A stretch of DNA of 64,000 bases from Lepidodermella squamata (lineage: Eukaryota; Gastrotricha), in contig JBLDXI010000013.1 in NCBI GenBank assembly GCA_047495785.1, forward strand, positions 1,488,001-1,552,000. The letters are read 5' to 3'. Shown here piece by piece: positions 1 to 13,500 of the stretch. A model generated the notes under the pieces. That model did no database searches, was not told the origin of the DNA, and saw nothing but the letters and a program-made list of their open reading frames with translations. Made by a program: the position numbers and the translations under genes. Within the stretch, counting starts at the first letter, position 1. Every line of letters starts with the position of its first letter.

Positions 1-1555
1 TACAAAGACCTTACTAATCAACCTTACTAGGATCTTTATAGAGATTTCAAAGACCTCTATAAGATCTTGCAACATGGAGTGAAACGGGGGAATCGATTTG
101 AAATGGCTAGAAAATGATCGGAAATGCTCTCCTGACATCCCAGGGGCATGCGTTCCGAGAAAGACAGGATAACCTCATGCGCAGTTGGAAAATGGAGAAA
201 TCCACCTTAATGACACTTTTAAGCAAAAGCTTTGATTTTCCCACTTCGTCACTCTTTATGAACGCTCTTAATAACGGTTACGAATACGTATTAATTCCAA
301 CCCCTTTTCAGGAAAACCCCTATTTCTAAAGCTCCTTTCAAACGCGGGCAGCTCCATGAACAGCGACTGGAGCGCTACACTGATAATGCCTCCGTGATTT
401 TAGGCTCCAGTAAGAGCGGAGCTGGTAAATGCTTCCGAATGCTTTTACTGTGCTGCATTTTAGGAATTAGGAAATCATATTATAATTTTTGATTGGTTTT
501 GAGGCCTGTGATTCTGGCAAATTCTGACATTATTGCATTATGGCGGAGTCTTAATGAGAAGCTTGGTCAAATGATTGGCATTCTTTCAGTGGTACGGGGT
601 ACGGGTTAGGCTTTATGCATACGGCTTCATGCACTTGCCTGCCATTCCTGAGCGTATGGCAATGCTTGGCGTGCCCCAGGCATGCGACAGCTGTTGCGCC
701 TCGCTGAAGTCGTGGATACCTCCACCGCTGCCGGCGCCCAAGCTTTGCTACCACAATTTGTACCTTACGCCTCTTCTTTTCCTCAACCTTACGATCAGTC
801 GTCGCTTGGCCTTAACGATGATGTAACGATGCAGATTTTTCCCTTGGCTTGCCTAGTACCTACCACCGTCCTGCAGCGGATTACCCACGTGTCGACATTT
901 TTGTTGAGCACGCTCCTATGTGCCGCCGGCCCCGGTCGCGACACCTGCGCTACTGCGCGCCGCCGGGCGCAAAATACAGCAATCAAGCGCGCGGTGCGCC
1001 GCGGCAATATTTCGAGACTTCTTACCACATCTTCGAGTAAATTACAAACTTAAGAGAATTGGTTGGTTTTATTAGGATTAATTTCTTTCAGCTTTATCTC
1101 GAGCACTTTTATGGCTCGCTCACGCGGTATAAAACGCGCTCGTTGTCGCCGGCTCACGGTGTTGGCGTGCGTGAAAAGTTCGAGAAAGACCAACTGGTCG
1201 ACTACAACACGGCTGCAACTGCTGATCCCAACATCCCAATCGCATTTTCGATGGCTATGATGGGCAACTTGAAAAGTTGGCTGATGTTGTCCGAGCTGGG
1301 AGGGTTTTCGAAATGTTGGAAAAAGTTCGTTTCTCAGTTGATCGAATTCTCGAGAATTGGGCTTTTTTACAGGATGAGCCTTGGATGTTTCGGAGCCTGT
1401 AACAAGGGCGTATAGTCGAGTTTGGACATATTTAAAGGCGCATCCAAAAAGATCCCTTCTTTTTCACGAATATACTTATTGGCGGCAACGTTCACGTTCA
1501 TTTATTCAAAATCAGATTAATAAATCATTTTATTATATCAAGTAAGTTTTTGCGA
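1..1555. other. Coding-like but broken sequence, unrecognised
   Basis: The plus strand holds short stretches that read like protein in changing frames: about 310-435, 680-830, 830-1040 and 1110-1550. The frame changes more than once with no convincing splice pair for each change. A possible intron lies at about 1039-1090 (gtaaat to tttcag). I recognise no domain. The pattern fits a decayed gene or transposon, or the far exons of a gene that begins outside the window. Treat it as unassigned. Confidence 0.25.
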
Positions 1556-2808
1556 TCGCATCAATTAATAAGCAGTGAATGAGCGCTGAGATGGAAGCAG
1601 CGACTGTAAATCTACACCTTCAGTAGCTTCGCGTACGGATGATCACGCCTACAGACACGCGACAGACGACGGGCAATTTTTTCTTCGGCTCGCTTCACCC
1701 CCACGCATCGTAATCATCCATATAATGAAACCATAAGGACGATAATATATGAAATCTCCACATATGTTTTTGTTAACTTAACTAATAAATGGCTCTCCTA
1801 GCTCGTCATATTAAATTTCTCGCATATATTTCTCATGCTAATGCTGACCAAATGATAAAGCATAGTGGATGAATTTCTCAGAGTTTATCATTTGACAAGT
1901 GTAACCGGAATGCGTTAGCGCTTCGTGTATAATATTAGGAAGCCTTAGTGGATTCTCAAATGTCGATAGGATTGTATTGATTCGAAATCGTGTTGAAAAA
2001 TAAAGCGGCATGTGATGAAGAGAAGACAAGAACTTTTTGCAAGATTTCATCAAGGAGTATCGAATATACTAAACATGCTATCGCCGTGAAGATGAGCGCT
2101 CCTACGGGTCTAATTATGGCGGTTCCTAAAACGTTGATCCCGTCTGCACTCATGATAATGCTACGATGAGTGCTGCTTCGAATGCGACTGTGACTTTATA
2201 TGCCTGTGCTTCAAGCCTCACAGTTGACATAATACTACATGTTTTGCGCACTAATATTTAAAACGCGGAGCATTTTTTCCTCGGTTGATCAGGATTCTAC
2301 TGACTCTACTGACGCAATTCATTTGCCTAGCAGCGAATCGACCAGATGGCTTATAGGCGAAGTATGATAAATATGAGCTGTATCTAAGATTACGGAAGCG
2401 AACAGGATTTTAAGCACATAAGTGTGTATTAGTGTGAATTCATAGAACTAAAACTTCATCCAGCTTCGTTTGCGCGCTGAGAAATAAATTTTTTTAATTG
2501 CGCATCCTGTGCCTTATTCTCCTTACGCTGAGCTTAACTTTCTGTAGCTGCGCATTGGCAGCCCTCAAGCGAGTTACTAATGCTCCGCTATTCAATTATT
2601 TAATACTTCTGATATTGCGAAGAATTAGGTGAAATTACCTCCCCGGATTTTGATTATGCTTCATTTTTGCGACTATATGCTTCATTTAGAAATATTTTTT
2701 CCTTATTTTTTCCTCATTCCCATTTTTATTTAGGAAACATCGACTTGTCGTTTTTCTGTTATTATTTTTCCAATAAGCTTTATCCCCAATGACCAGAAGT
2801 GACAGTAT
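1556..2808. other. Intergenic, upstream of the PDE1 gene
   Basis: AT-rich sequence with only short, unconvincing reading frames on both strands. It should contain the promoter and 5' UTR of the phosphodiesterase gene that starts at 2809. I see no repeat or RNA gene. Confidence 0.4.
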
Positions 2809-5800
2809 ATGGGATCATCTTGCACTTGCTTGATTCGTAATCGTCCCATCGAAAGTTCTGTTCATCCGTCGTCCTATCATCAATCCGGTTATTCATCTCC
2901 AAAAAAGGCATCTGCTGCTAATCTCAAGAAGGATAAGGTAAATTCACATAACCCCCTTTCCCCGGCGCTATCAACGCCCGGGGATAATTTGTCGGCGAAG
3001 AGCAAATTAAAACCCGATCACTCGCAGGAGGAGGAATCACCGAAGAAGCAGCGACAACACCAGTTCGCTAGCAAATCGTTCGGCGATTCGCAGGACGATT
3101 CGCACGATAGCACGCAGAAGTCGAATAAGAAGGGCCGTAAGAAGATTCGACAGGAAGAACGCCAAGTCGAAGTTACCACTGTCCAGACTATCAAAGAGAC
3201 CCGTATTATTCACATCGAACACGCTGCGGATTCGGCTGGGGAGAATAACGCCGATTCAGCGCCAAATACTACAGACGACCAGCACGCTTCAACTGAACAT
3301 CAGAACGGTTCAGCTGACCCGACATCACCAGGATATAAAGTTCCACCAGGCCATCCGACTGTCATTTCTCGGGATTATTTCCCTATCAAATCGAAAACCG
3401 TCCCGGAGGAACTTGTGAAATCAGGTCTAATGAGCTTCGATAACAGGGGTTTAAATGTGAAGCATCCTTCAACTTCTACCACAGGCGAAGGAGATACGAC
3501 GTCGATAGCTAACAAGCGTAGGTTTTCAAATAAAACTAGGTCATGTAATTTAAACTCGATTTTTTACGTTCATAGATCAATCAATGGAGACGCCATACAC
3601 CCGTGACTGTGAATCGCCGGCACCGCGCTATGCGCGACATCCATCGCTCGCGACGACGAGCGTAGTTGACAGCAGCGTTACGGAAGTCGAGGTCAACAAC
3701 CCGACGGCGATGAAAGCTGCCTCGCAAAAGCTGCGAATGCTGCTCGAAGTGTTTAACAGCGGTATCAATGTTGACAAAGCGACGATTAACGATTCACTGT
3801 CCTATGCGATATCTGTCTTAGACTACAACTACCACCAAAAGAAGAAGTCTGCGTTAGTTTTATATATCCGGGTTTATATAACAGTTTTTGTTCTTTTTTT
3901 CTGAATTGCGTCTCGGCCGTTTATTGAAGCAGGCAAGCGCTCGATATGGAAGAATCTGAATCTTTCGCCGAGTCGCTCAGCCGCGCGACAAGTGTTGACA
4001 ACTTGGTGCGCGACTGGCTTGTATCTACCTTCACGCGCTCGACAAGCCGCGCCGGCGGCTATATCGATGACAAAAATGCGAACAAGAAGAACTTCAAATC
4101 TGTGGCTAATGTTATCCGCATCAGTATTATGGTCGATCGATTCCGCCGGTCGCTATATCGTATTACAATGCCAGACTATTTGAAGCCGTATTTCAAGGTG
4201 CGGTGTTTAAAAAATCCTTAATTAGAATGCAATTAGCCGAGTTTATGGGTTTTTATTACAGAAATTCTGCTATTGGGACTTTGATGTCTTCGATTTACAT
4301 CGAGCTAGCGGCGGGCACTCGCTTCGCTTTGTATGCTTCGAGGCTTTGGCCAAATTTGGCATCTGTACCCGCTTCAAGGTATAATCATAAAAATCGAGGA
4401 CTAATTAATCAATTTTTATCGATCAGATCCGCCGAACTGTTATGGAAAAATTCCTCAACCGCCTTGAAGAAGGCTATTGCCTAAATAGGAATCCATACCA
4501 CAATGTGCTCCATGGCGCCGATGTGACTCAGGGAACCGTCTTCTACTTGGCTGTCACTAATTTGATTGTAAGAAAAAAATAGGTCAAAATCTTCGATATG
4601 TCTAATTTGACATTGGTTCAATTATAGGAATGGCTGTCGGAATTGGAAATTTTCACCGTCATCATCGCATCAGCTATTCATGACTTTGAGGTATGAGTGA
4701 AAAAATTAGGTGCCGACTACGCTATAATCGATTATGATTATCCCTTTAGCACACCGGTACCACAAACAACTTCCATATCAATACGAAGTGCGTTTTATTT
4801 GGCTTCTTTGATCGGCTTGTGACGCAAATTATGATAATAATGATCCTTTTTTGTCTTAATTCCTCAGATCCGATTTGGCGCTATTCTACAACGATCGATC
4901 GGTGCTCGAGAATTACCACGTATCATCGGTTTTCCGTTTCATGAGCCAAGACCCTGAAGCCAACATATTCACGGGATTAACAGCCCAAGAATACAAGTGA
5001 GAATAGGTTAATAACGTCATCGATACCAAATTTTCACTAAATTCCAGGGAAATGCGCGCTCTGCTGATTGAAATCGTCCTCAACACTGATATGCAGTTCC
5101 ATTTTGCCCAGGTGAAAAATATGCGGACAACCCTGAGCTTGCTAGAAGCGTAAGTTGAGAGGATGAAAAAGAGTTGGAAATTGTAATAAAAAATCTTCAA
5201 CAGTGACCCGACACCTTCAGCTGTAACTATTGACAAAGCAAAGGTGCTGTCGCTGTTGGTTCACTCGTCAGACGTTGGCCATCCAGGCAGGTCATGGGCC
5301 GTTCACCTCAAGTGGACGAAAATGTTGTGCCAGGAGTTTTTCAACCAAGGCGATCGCGAGAAAGCGCTAGAGATGACCGTCTCGCCGTTGTGCGATCGAC
5401 TGACAACGAACATTGCCTCGTCTCAGATCGGCTTCATCGATTTCATCGTGAATCCAACCTTCGACGTAGTGTTGGACATGATCGAGCGAATTTTGAATCC
5501 GATGTTCCTGCAGCACAAATCGCGGTCAAGCGCAACGCTACTGCCTACGTTGGAAGAAGGCGTTGAAGGTGAGGAAGACGTAGCTCCCGCAGCGCCAATC
5601 AACAACCGCCGCGGCTCGCAAATGCCGACAGTGGAGACGGACCCCTTGGCGAACAGCGACGACTATGCAGCGCTTGTGGAAAGCGATGTCATTGGAGAAC
5701 CGCGTGATTACATACCCTTCAAATGGGACTGTACGTTTAAATTAAATTGAAATCAGCTTTGAAATTCCTGTTTTGCATTTCCAGCCCGACTGCCAGCTCT

Positions 5801-6434
5801 CAAACTTCCTAGGTTCTATGCCAAAAACATTGAAAACAACAAATCAATGTGGCGCAAACATATCGAAGATGAGGTGAACGATCCTATGTTCTTCAAGCGA
5901 TTCGAACGCGATCCTATCATCGAGTTGGGCTGGGTATGGCCGGAAGAGAAGGAGAAAAAGGAGACCAGCGGATCGGAGAATGAGCTCAAGAAAATTAAGA
6001 AAGAGGAAGGCGACAGCGACGAATCTGTCGTCGACGAGCAAGAAGCAAGGCGAGCTCGCCGCGAACGCCAGAAAGCGAAAATCAAGGCTAAGGAGAAGGA
6101 GAAGCAGGAAAAGGACAAGGAGAAGGAGAAGCGCAAGTCTAAGCACAAAGAGCACAAGGAGAAAAAGCGCAAATCGAAGACAAAGGAAGGCGAAGCAGCG
6201 TCGAACCTTGAAGTAACCGCGAGTGGGGTGGAGCAATCAGCCAGCGGACAAGAAGCAGAAGGCGGTGCTATGAACAGCGACAAGGAGTCGGTCTGTGGCG
6301 ATATTTTCGAGAGCAACGCGGCGGTTCAAGGTGAAGGCGAGATAACTTTCGACGAGCGCGATCTCGATTTGGGCGAATATAACAGTTCTGTGAAAGGATC
6401 CGACAAAGGGTCAGAACATGAACACGAATCTTAA
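2809..6434 (+). CDS. PDE1: Calcium/calmodulin-type 3',5'-cyclic nucleotide phosphodiesterase (PDE1 family)
   Basis: Hydrolyses cAMP/cGMP in the cytoplasm or at membranes. Eleven exons join in frame to about 1006 residues: 2809-3517, 3576-3852, 3930-4197, 4262-4378, 4427-4567, 4628-4690, 4750-4787, 4868-4996, 5048-5149, 5204-5730, 5785-6434. The PDE1 N-terminal domain lies in exons 2-3 (VRDWLVSTFTR is diagnostic). The catalytic domain has the metal ligands in NPYHNVLHGADV, HDFEHTGTTNNFH and HSSDVGHP, and the purine-binding glutamine in SSQIGFIDFIV. PDE1 proteins are usually 530-700 residues. The excess is a low-complexity N-terminus of ~240 residues and a Lys/Glu-rich C-terminus. The protein begins MGSSCTC, which fits N-myristoylation at Gly2 with palmitoylation at Cys5/Cys7 (inference). 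The ATG at 3584 in exon 2 could start a shorter isoform. Confidence 0.93.
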
Positions 6435-7537
6435 CTTCTAGTTCCGTTTTGCGCGTCTAAAAATATTGCGTGTAGTTTCTTATATTGATTGTTTCATTCA
6501 TATATTCACAAATTATTATCTGCGACCGCATCACCTCCACTCGAGTAAGCAACAACATTTCGGGAATAGTGTCATAAATTCATGCAACTTGTCGTATTTA
6601 CGTAAAATTAATGTTGTCCCAATATATTATTGTCCCAACTTATATACCCGCACAACAATTTGGAAGAGGGTGCAAAGGTAAAATGTATATAGGTCATGTT
6701 TACTAAGAATGCTCTCTCGGTGCCTTCCTCATACGAACTATATAAAAGCTTGTCTATGGTATAAAGCGCGGGATAATCTTGTAAAATATCAAGTCGAAGA
6801 TGAACTTGGCTGATTTCATCTATATTGCACGTGATGCTCTTCAGTCGTCTACATATTTTTCGAAATCTTTAACCTGACGAAACAAACTCGACGAAAATTT
6901 CAAAAGTTCTGTAAATAGCGGTAGCGTTTTTGTGTGTGTGTGTAATTTTGGCACAAAAGTTTCAGTCCTTGTCATCATGCTTAATCAACTTTCAGCTATA
7001 GAAGCTATTTCAAGTCGAATTAATTTTATATCGTTGTTGTGATGTTTACTACTACTACTACAATAAGCAGCGTGTGGCTGCGAAGGCTGTAAATATAAAT
7101 AAAGGCGTGGAAATTCTGCGGGGAGTTTCGAATCCTTAGAACTTCGTTGCTGGCCCGATTATTAGCTCAAACAATTAGTTCACATCAACACGGAAGCAAG
7201 CGAAGGGAAGTATCAATGATAAGTGCAATCGAATCGATTTTCTTCGCGATCGAGTGGCCGGCACACCTGCATGCAGCGTACCTGTACTTCGACCAGCGTA
7301 CTATACCGGCATAAATTTGTATATAGAATTGAGAAACTAAGCAACTACTACAGCTAATAACCAAAAAATGCTACGCTTTTCGCAGTTCGATATCAAATAA
7401 AAGCTAAATAGACTCTTCATTGATTATCGATACAGCACATTATGTGACTGTGGCAGCTCCACACGTGAATGCCAACTCACCGAAGCCACGCAAACTACAA
7501 CATCTTTTTCGCAGCTTGTTGATCTCTTGTTGGAAAT
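6435..7537. other. Intergenic between PDE1 and the doublecortin-annexin gene
   Basis: No convincing gene. It holds the 3' UTR of PDE1, a TG microsatellite near 6933-6944, an ACT microsatellite near 7049-7061 and an AATAAA at 7098-7103. The promoter of the gene starting at 7538 should lie in its last few hundred bases. Confidence 0.45.
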
Positions 7538-10500
7538 ATGTCTACAACTTCCCAGTATGCGCCTGATAAATTTGTCGCGAGGATTGCGTACTTTTACAAA
7601 GATGGCGACCAGCGCTTCAAGCCAGTTCGGATGGTCATTAATCAGAAGCAATATCCAACCCTCAACTCGCTGATTTTTGACCTGAATAAAAAAGTCCCGC
7701 TAGTCAGAGGCGTGCGGGCTATTTACTCGCCAGGCGGTCGCAGCCGAGTTTCGTCGATAGACGAGGTTTTAAATGAAGGTCAATACGTCTGCTCATCGAA
7801 TCTAGCTCAAGCTGCTGGGGTTGACGTAGACAACATGCAGTTGGACAAAATCCCTTGGCATGGCACGGCTGCTCCAGTGTTAAGTTACGCGGCTGAAGAT
7901 AGCCGTTTTCTTCGCACTGGCCTGCCCGAGTTTGACCCAAGCGACGATGAGATCGAAATTAACCCTTTGGTAAGTTAAATTGAATAATCGATTCTCAGGA
8001 AAAACCCGATTTATTCCAGAATGCTCGTGGTCGAATGGAAAAACTGCAAGAGCTGAGGAATTTCGAAGTTCGCCGGCACCAAGAGCGGGTTAGGCTGCAC
8101 AAAGATCCATCATGGGCCGATAAAATTCGTCGAATTACAGTCATCCGGAATGGTTACCCCGAAACAACAAAGCCATACACCTTAGCAATGACCAACGCCT
8201 ACAACCTTGCCAAAGTTAAAGCGGATTTATCCGAACTTTTCGCCTCACCAGTTGAAGCTGTTTATACTCTAAACGGCAGACAGGTATGATATTTAAGATC
8301 TTTGAAAAAGTTTTCTAAGCCAATTTTCAAAGATTCAAAGCGTGGATGATATGTTCGATTGTGGGGATTACGCTCTTGTAGCAACTTTCGGCGAGTCATT
8401 TCGGGCGAATTCGAAATACGCTCGTAGTCAACATATGGCGAACATGCCTCGAAAATTGCCACCACTTAATAGGAAAAACATGAGGTCCCCAGCATCCCTT
8501 ATCAGGCAGAAGACAAAGGTCCTAACGCCAAGTCAGCGGCGTAGTGAAGAGTACGACCGGCCCATAATTTCGCCGGTTTCTATGGGCCGGCATCGTAAGG
8601 CTCAGGTGAGGTCCAGGGCTCGATCCGCCGGCTCAAGGTCCAGCGGCTCGTCCAGTGACCAGGAAGAAAACAGAAGCAAACGTGGCGGGCTGCTTAAGCC
8701 GATGATGAGGGCGACTTTGCGGCCTCGGCGGGGTCAGAAAGCTGGTCAAAACTTGAAAGATAAGCGAACTATTGCCCGGTCTGAAATAGTTGAGACTAAA
8801 CGGCAAGCTGAGCCGTCTGTCATGCAGTCGTGGCCTAATCTTGGCCGAGGGGATGAATACTTATTACCGCCTGGTTCGCTACATCCGTCTAAACGTAGAG
8901 GCGATGACTATTTACCACCGGCACCAGCTACAGATCGAAGCAACAGCAAACGAACAACTCCTCTGCCACCTATCATCAAAAATCGGCGCGAAGCTCAGCA
9001 TAACGGAGGTTTAAAAAAAAATTCCCATAACTGACTTGATACAATTTATGTTCCTTTTTAGGCGATCAAGTTTGGAACGTTAAGATTGCAACAGGTACCC
9101 TGCAGTCGGCCTCTAGTTCTTCCGGTGTCATCCTAACTGCGTATGGTCATAAAGGCGCTTCTAAGCCGCAAGCCTTTGTTGCACCTAAAAAATACTTAAT
9201 CACAAATTCTTCAGAAAAATTCCAGGTAATTTTTTGTTTACAGCGAAATTCTACGTCATTCTGAGTTTCTAAAATTAGTGGAAGCTACCAAATATTGGCG
9301 ATATCTATAAAATCCGAGTTGAGATAAGCAACTCTGGTTCAAACCCTGATTGGCTCTGCGAGGAAATTACAATGGATAATCCGGTTACTAAGGAAGAACT
9401 GCGATTTCCGTGCCGAAAATGGTTCTCCGAGAAGCAGGGTGACAAGCAGATCATTCGAGAGTTACCCGCCTATTCTGATACTCGACCTCCGGTTGCTGTA
9501 TTTCAGTACGACGTTATCGTAAAAACAGGGGATCTTTGGAACGGCGGAACTCAGGGTACCGTGACTATGACTGTTTTTGGAGAACGGGGCGACACTGGGC
9601 CAAGGCTGCTATCAAAGCCTGTAGGAAGTTTGCCCGGAACGAAACCGTTCAGCAAGGGCCAGTCTGACGTTTTCCAGCTAGAATCAGTGAGTCTGGGCGA
9701 GATCAGGCGGATAAGGCTGAGCCATGAGCCTGCACCAAATGGTATGGGATGGTTCATCGAAAGCGTGACGATCCGTGACCGCATCGGTAATATTGACTAC
9801 CTGTTCCCGGCGAATCGATGGCTGAATCCTCAAGAGGACGACCGGTCTCTTGTTGCGGAATTTCGAGCCACGGATACGCACAACAGCATGAAAATCCAGG
9901 ACAGGCAAATATGGCCGTACCTGAAATGGATGTTCACGTTACGGGAGGCTGAACTGGTTTTCTACTCTAGCGTATCTCGCAAAGCGCTTCGAATGTAAAC
10001 TTGATTCAAAATTCTTCAAATTAACTAACGAATTGTTTTAGAACTGGCGGGGGATTTGTTGACGCAAGAGCTGAACAGATCGAGCGACTTGACGGCAGTG
10101 GCAAGTTTTTGCCTCAAAGATATTTATCGTTTGTTAAAATGCCATATAATTTTCAGCGGTTTTCTTCTACCGCAAAGGCGACGATCTCACGCAGGAGAAC
10201 ATCTACGCTCTTTGCACGGCATCTTCGAAGTCTCCCTCGTTTCTTGGCTTCAGCCACAAGAAAATCGTCTCGAAGAGCAATTATACACCTGGCTGCGATT
10301 TGCGCATTCATGTTTTTCCAACGCGGGAATTTGTTTTCGAATCCGAGAAATACCCTAGGTGAAATAGCCTATAATTCGTCTTTAAACTTTTTAATCATTT
10401 TGCTTTTTCAGCAATTTCGTCTCAGTGGCATCCAATGGCCAGCTTTATCCAGAAACTCAGGTGGTTGCGGCTCCAGGTCCGAGTCAGTCTTTCTACTGCT

Positions 10501-13500
10501 ACGTGAAAGGGTGTTTTCGAAACCAAGGCATTATAATGTTATGCACGTCGCTAATGCAAACTTTATGCATCGATCGGGATCCTTCAGCTTTGACTGCTAA
10601 TGGAAAACGCAACCGACTGGCTCAATTTCGCGTTCATAAAGTCAGCCCAGCTGGCATAAGGAAGTTCGAATCAGTCGTTTTTCCCGGGTGTTACCTTCAA
10701 ATGAAAAAAGGCCTCTGCAACTGTGAAGGTAATGGGGATAAGTACTGCGAATTCAAAGTCCGCCGGTGTCGCGAGTCAGGTTACGTTACGCTTGAATGCG
10801 CGAGAGAACGCGGCTTTTTAGGATTTTTGCCCAATGGATTCGTTCAAATTTTCTTCGACACTGTCTCGACCTCACCACAATGCCGCATCTATCCTGAAAT
10901 TGTCGAATGTAAGTCTCTCTGTATCCTCTCATAATGTAATTGTTATCATTATTTAACCAATAGTTGGAGAAAGGAAGCAGCACCGACTAGGCCCACAGCC
11001 TGTTAATAACGAAATGATAGCCAATGAGACTACCGAGAGGCGTCGTGACAGTTTCGAGGAGGTTAATCACAACGGCAGCGATCCCGATGACGATCTGAAC
11101 TCCGATGTGGATGATCTGTATCGCGATCGATATCGTGGACCGAAAGGTGCGAAAAAAGTGGTAACGAAACCGAAAGAAACTAAACCTCCGCCAGCAAAAG
11201 AGATGCCACAAGCAGCTCCACCTCCTCCACCGAAACCGAAGCCCGTTAAACCTAAACAGCGATCAGCAGACAGCGACGGAGAAAAGGATAAGGTGGAACC
11301 TCCTGCGAAGAGTTTGCCCAAGAAGCCGGAACCCCCACCGAAGCCACAAAAGACTGGTAAACTTGAATTAATCTTTTTACTTGACTTAAAATTAACTTTC
11401 CTTACTTAAGACGCCAAGCCAAAACCGGTTGCTGCGACCAACAAACAAAGCAAACCCTCAAGTAATTCGAAACTAGTCGCCAAGGAAGTGAAACCTGCAG
11501 CAAGTCCTGAAAAGCCACCAAAGCCTGCCGCGCCTAGCGAGAAACCCAAGAAGCCGGATTCAGCAAATATGATACCGAAACCGCCGCCCAAACCGCTTGC
11601 TCCTACTCTTATCCCAGAGGCCAAGTTCGATCCTAAGGCAGACTCTGAAGCGCTGAATAAGGTGCTATCGGCCAAGCCGAACGACAAAGAGGAGACAGCC
11701 AACGTACTAATGAACATTTTAGCGGACCGTTCTGCAGCTCAACGCGGCGAGATCAAGAAATGTTACAAAACCTTGACCGGAAAGGATTTGGATCTAACTG
11801 TTGGCAGTCTGGTCTCAGGAAACTTCTTCAACGTATTAGCTGCCTTATTGGTCAGCAATGTATCTACCATTGATTACTGCGTTCACCTGCTGAACAAGGT
11901 TTCATCTGGCCGAAAGGATATTGAGGCCCTGACAGATATAATCTGTACCACGCCTCATGCAGAGCTTCAAAAAATCAAGGAGCAATACCAAAAAAGTTAG
12001 TAACATTCATTGATTTTCAGGTAAAGAAGTTCCTATAATATATTCACAGCTTATGGCCACCCGCTTGAAACCGATGTGAAACCTGAGGATGATGACGATG
12101 AGACTGAGGAGAATTTTGCTGAAAGGCTGCTTACAAAGCTACTACGACGACCAGCCTCGCCGCCATCGGTGGATTATAATGCTGTAAAAGCCGATGCTAA
12201 GGGTTTAAACGATGCGCATAACCAGAGTGCAGCTAAAAGTACCGATTTTTCCGAGCATTTGGCTACACTATTAAGCTCAAAAGGCCATTTCGTCCTGCGC
12301 CAAATTTTTGACGCTTACAAGAAAGAATTCGGTTCCGAGATTGAAGACACAATTCGCTCTGAATGCTCCGGTCAAAATCAGACGTTTTTACTTGGTTGCG
12401 GTAAGCTATCATATAATTCTTTTGCTGAGTTAGGAACAACATTTTTGATGCAGTTGGCGCTATTAGGAATAAAGAGGAATACTTCGCCAAGCGGTTCCAA
12501 ATGGTTACTGTGACCGATAACGATGATGTGGCTCTGATTAGGCTGGTTGTCCTTAGATGCGAACTGGACCTTTCCGATATAAAACGGGAGTACGAGCGTT
12601 TATTCAAGAAACAGCTAAATAAAGCGATTACCGAGGAAACAACTGGTGACTACTGCGATATCTTGCTGAGGCTTGTTGAGGGCAATCGCGAGCCTCGTAA
12701 GCCTGTGGAAACAAAAAAAGTTGACAAAAATGTTAACGAGAAAGTTGAAGAGCATGAGACGCCCGCTCAAGCCCCGAAGATGGAAGAAAAAGAGCCCTCT
12801 GATCATCGACCAGTCGAGCAACCTAAAGACCCTGAAATTAAGCCAACTCCTTCGAGAATTACTGCTCCAACTTTATTGCCGGCGAAAAACTTCAATGCCG
12901 ATAAAGACGCCGCTAATTTGGTGAAGGCGATGGAAGTTGTAGAGGACGACGAAGAACCTCTCGTTTCAATTTTGGCCCGCAGAATTTTCATCCAGCGTGA
13001 ACAGATTGAAGCTGCTTATAAAAAAGCTTACAAAAAGGTTTTCGAAGTAAATCCTTTCTCTATTATCTTATGGTATTATCTTACAGAATTTCGACGACGA
13101 TATTGAGAAGGCCCTTGAGAAGGCGCCGCCTATATTTAGGCGAGCCATGCTGAAATACCTGGCCCCGCCCCACCAAACAGCGGCTAGGTATCTGAAAAAT
13201 GCTATCGACAATGATCCGATCGACAACGTCAACTCCTTGGAGTGTCTGGTTCAAATCATTTGCACGAGCACGCTTGCCGAACTTCAGCTTATAAAAGACG
13301 CATATGCTGGCTTGCCGAATGTTACTAACACCTTGAAGCAAGATCTGACAAGAGGTAAAGTTGGATTCATCGGCAACATTCTTGCATCATTCCTCAATCG
13401 TCCTGTCTCCGCGTAAGTCTTATCTAATTTCTTCGCTTAGCCTTCTTTGAGCTTAAAAATCGGCAAACAAGGTATCCGCATCAAGTGCAAATCCAACTGG

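Noticed and set aside
5816-6316. Long minus-strand Ser/Phe/Leu-rich frames
   Set aside because: They are antisense shadows of the Lys/Glu-rich PDE1 tail; no domain, and the plus-strand exon is well supported.
11067-11717. Minus-strand Gly/Ala-rich frames
   Set aside because: Antisense of the Pro/Lys linker of the annexin fusion gene.
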